A stretch of 64,000 bases of DNA from Tritrichomonas musculus (Eukaryota > Parabasalia > Tritrichomonadida > Tritrichomonadidae), in the NCBI GenBank assembly GCA_039105265.1, contig JAPFFF010000011.1:1488001-1552000 (forward strand), written 5' to 3'. Positions 62,897 through 64,000 of the stretch are shown piece after piece. A program made the position numbers and the translations under genes. Position 1 is the first letter of the stretch. Every line of letters starts with the position of its first letter. The notes under the pieces are model-generated. The model was not told the DNA's origin and did not search any database. It saw only the letters and a program-made list of their open reading frames with translations.

Positions 62897-63292
62897 ATGA
62901 CAACAAATTACATTCATGAATATGCTGACGAAATTAAATTTGATGAATTGATGAAATATATAATTGAATCAAAACCTGATACTACTTATGTTCCATTACT
63001 TAATTTTGAATACAAGTATTCAATTCAAACCGAATTTCCATTTATTATTACACTGGGTTGTGGTGAACGTGTTTTAGAAGAAATCATGAAGAACAATTGT
63101 CCTCAGGTTAAATTGAACGGAAAATTATATTATAAACATGAATTAATCGCTAAACAATTTATTCCAAACCCTAATAATTATAAATTTGTTAAGCATATTA
63201 ATCATAACAAATTTGATTATCATATTGACAATCTTTGTTGGACTGATGATTCTCGATGTGTACGTTATACACAATCTGGTATAATTTATTAA
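62897..63292 (+). CDS. HNH-like protein, 131 aa
   Basis: FEYKYSIQTEFPFIITLGCG corresponds to the FENDYEILNQYPFTIRR start of its neighbour. Then HELIAKQFIPNPNNYKFVKH and INHNKFDYHIDNLCWTDDSR match the lead-in helix and the HNH core (H-x-NHN-x-x-DYH-x-x-NLxW). It lies in tandem with the 62083 gene and probably arose by duplication. Role as above; activity not judged. Confidence 0.72.
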   Translation: MTTNYIHEYADEIKFDELMKYIIESKPDTTYVPLLNFEYKYSIQTEFPFIITLGCGERVLEEIMKNNCPQVKLNGKLYYKHELIAKQFIPNPNNYKFVKHINHNKFDYHIDNLCWTDDSRCVRYTQSGIIY

Positions 63293-63375
63293 ATCAATTA
63301 ACAATTATTTTTTTGTCATTTCCTCTCAAAACTCAATTTTTAAAATTTATTTTCAATTTTTTATTTTGTAATCAA

Positions 63376-63834
63376 ATGACAACCCCCAACCTTCGAGTAT
63401 ATGAATACATCAATTCATTAATCTCATTACTTCCAAATCCGGATGAATATCAAAAATGTAATTTTACATTACTTTGTGAACGATTTCCAATTAATATCGG
63501 AAAAGGTACTTACCTTGTTCGTGTGTTATACATTTCATTATCCAATTCCGACAAAAAAATCACACGAATTTATCCAAATCAATTGAAAGATATGAATCTT
63601 GAACATGTAATTCTAACATCAAATCTCCGACGAAGGATTAACATAAATTCTTTTGAAACATTTGTTAATGGTAACACAGATGTTCAAACATTTAAAGAAC
63701 ATTCATTTTACAATTATTCAATTGAACGAATTAACAAATAAAATCAAGAAATGATTTTGAAACTTCGTGAGAAATATGAAATACCTGAACCACAAATATT
63801 TAAAGGAAACCATCAAGATATTGTTCTTGACTAA
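63376..63834 (+). pseudogene. T unit C: conserved unit-start gene copy
   Basis: Nearly identical in DNA to 51347-51808 (RVYEYINSLISLLPNPDEYQ, RIYPNQLKDMNLEHVILTS and so on), with only scattered base differences. It marks the beginning of a third unit. Part of fossil element T and not whole (about one break). The downstream spacer also matches unit B, including the hairpin. Confidence 0.8.
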
Positions 63835-64000
63835 ATCATCAATTCATTTTTTTTATCTATTTAACAGTGTGCTGTTCAAATGTGAATATCCTAGCGGATT
63901 TAGTGAATATCCTAGCGGAAGGCACTGTGTGCCTGACGCATGTAAGTGTGGGTGTGTTGGTCAAGCATATTTAAAAAATATTTTTTTTGTACTTATTTCG
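63835..64000. repeat. Unit C spacer, copy of 51809-51950
   Basis: tctatttaacagtg, cggaaggcactgtgtgcctg, gcatgtaagtgtgggtg and gtcaagcatat occur in the same order as after the unit B gene. An extra gaatatcctagcgga word is duplicated here (63881-63918). The hairpin AGGCAC-TGT-GTGCCT is at 63920-63934. The unit B order predicts an ATPase gene on the minus strand just beyond the edge. Confidence 0.85.

Larger units (their letters stand above)
40679..64000. mobile_element. Element T: Polinton-like element with head-to-tail repeated units
   Basis: The left end reads AGTAGTAGATGTATG, sharing AGTAGTA with the P1 terminus, and interrupts the P2 integrase gene. T continues past the right edge of the window. 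It carries two almost complete sets of the same genes in the same order (units A and B) and the start of a third (unit C). Integrase is found only in A, a near-complete PolB only in B. Some genes are broken: about three or four breaks in the visible part. B and C start regions are nearly identical in DNA, so that duplication is recent; A and B are older. The whole differs from a standard single-unit Polinton. Confidence 0.75.

Noticed and set aside
40953-64000. Tandem units as an assembly duplication
   Set aside because: A and B are strongly diverged in DNA and carry different extra genes, so at least these two are real. The B/C copy remains to be confirmed by long reads.
1-64000. tRNA, rRNA or spliceosomal introns
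   Set aside because: I looked for cloverleaf arms, rRNA-type conserved blocks and introns interrupting the known motifs and found none I could support.

Overview
The window is made almost entirely of virus-like mobile DNA of the Polinton/Maverick kind. I see no gene that I would call a host gene. It is AT-rich (roughly 70%, by eye), the genes are intronless, and all three standard stop codons are used. Large, numerous Polintons in an AT-rich, intron-poor genome are best known from parabasalid protists (Trichomonas and relatives). A trichomonad-like host is therefore my first guess, but it is an inference from context, not from a host gene.

Layout. (1) 1-7646, remnant L: minus-strand genes of an older virus-like element. 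They are the tail of a packaging ATPase, a protein with repeated NPYSIEN blocks, a tiny Lys/Arg-rich peptide and a 1481-residue helical-repeat protein. L is interrupted by a 1470-bp non-coding DNA element (5998-7467) with perfect 11-bp inverted ends and a 5-bp target duplication. (2) 7647-33526, element P1: a 25.9-kb Polinton that looks whole. It has ~242-bp nearly identical terminal inverted repeats starting AGTAGT, protein-primed-type PolB, rve integrase, packaging ATPase, Ulp1/adenain-like protease, double-jelly-roll major capsid protein, minor capsid candidates, two large fibre-like proteins and an HNH nuclease. (3) 33527-40678, element P2: a broken relative of P1 with the same block (capsid, scaffold-like, membrane-active, ATPase, integrase). 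It lies beside a primase-SF3 helicase module bordered by inverted repeats instead of a PolB. (4) 40679-64000, element T: a third lineage inserted into the P2 integrase gene, starting AGTAGTAGATG and running off the window.

T is built of head-to-tail units. Unit A starts near 40953, unit B near 51347 and unit C near 63376. Each starts with the same ~152-residue gene. In A and B this is followed by ATPase, a 43-residue membrane peptide, four small proteins, an amphipathic capsid-type peptide and a major capsid protein, in the same order and strands. The segment after the capsid gene differs: KilA-N genes, integrase and a duplicated PolB tail in A, and PolB with an embedded HNH domain plus stand-alone HNH genes in B. 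T also carries many short perfect palindromes, often just after genes, a T-run motif before start codons, and arrays of GC-rich tri-loop hairpins inside and between genes.

How the parts work together, from family knowledge: PolB copies the element by protein priming from the inverted ends. The integrase inserts it. The major and minor capsid proteins, protease and ATPase form a capsid assembly, maturation and DNA-packaging set. The fibre-like proteins would decorate the particle. The most unusual signals are the tandem-unit structure of T, its palindrome families, and the primase-helicase cassette between inverted repeats.
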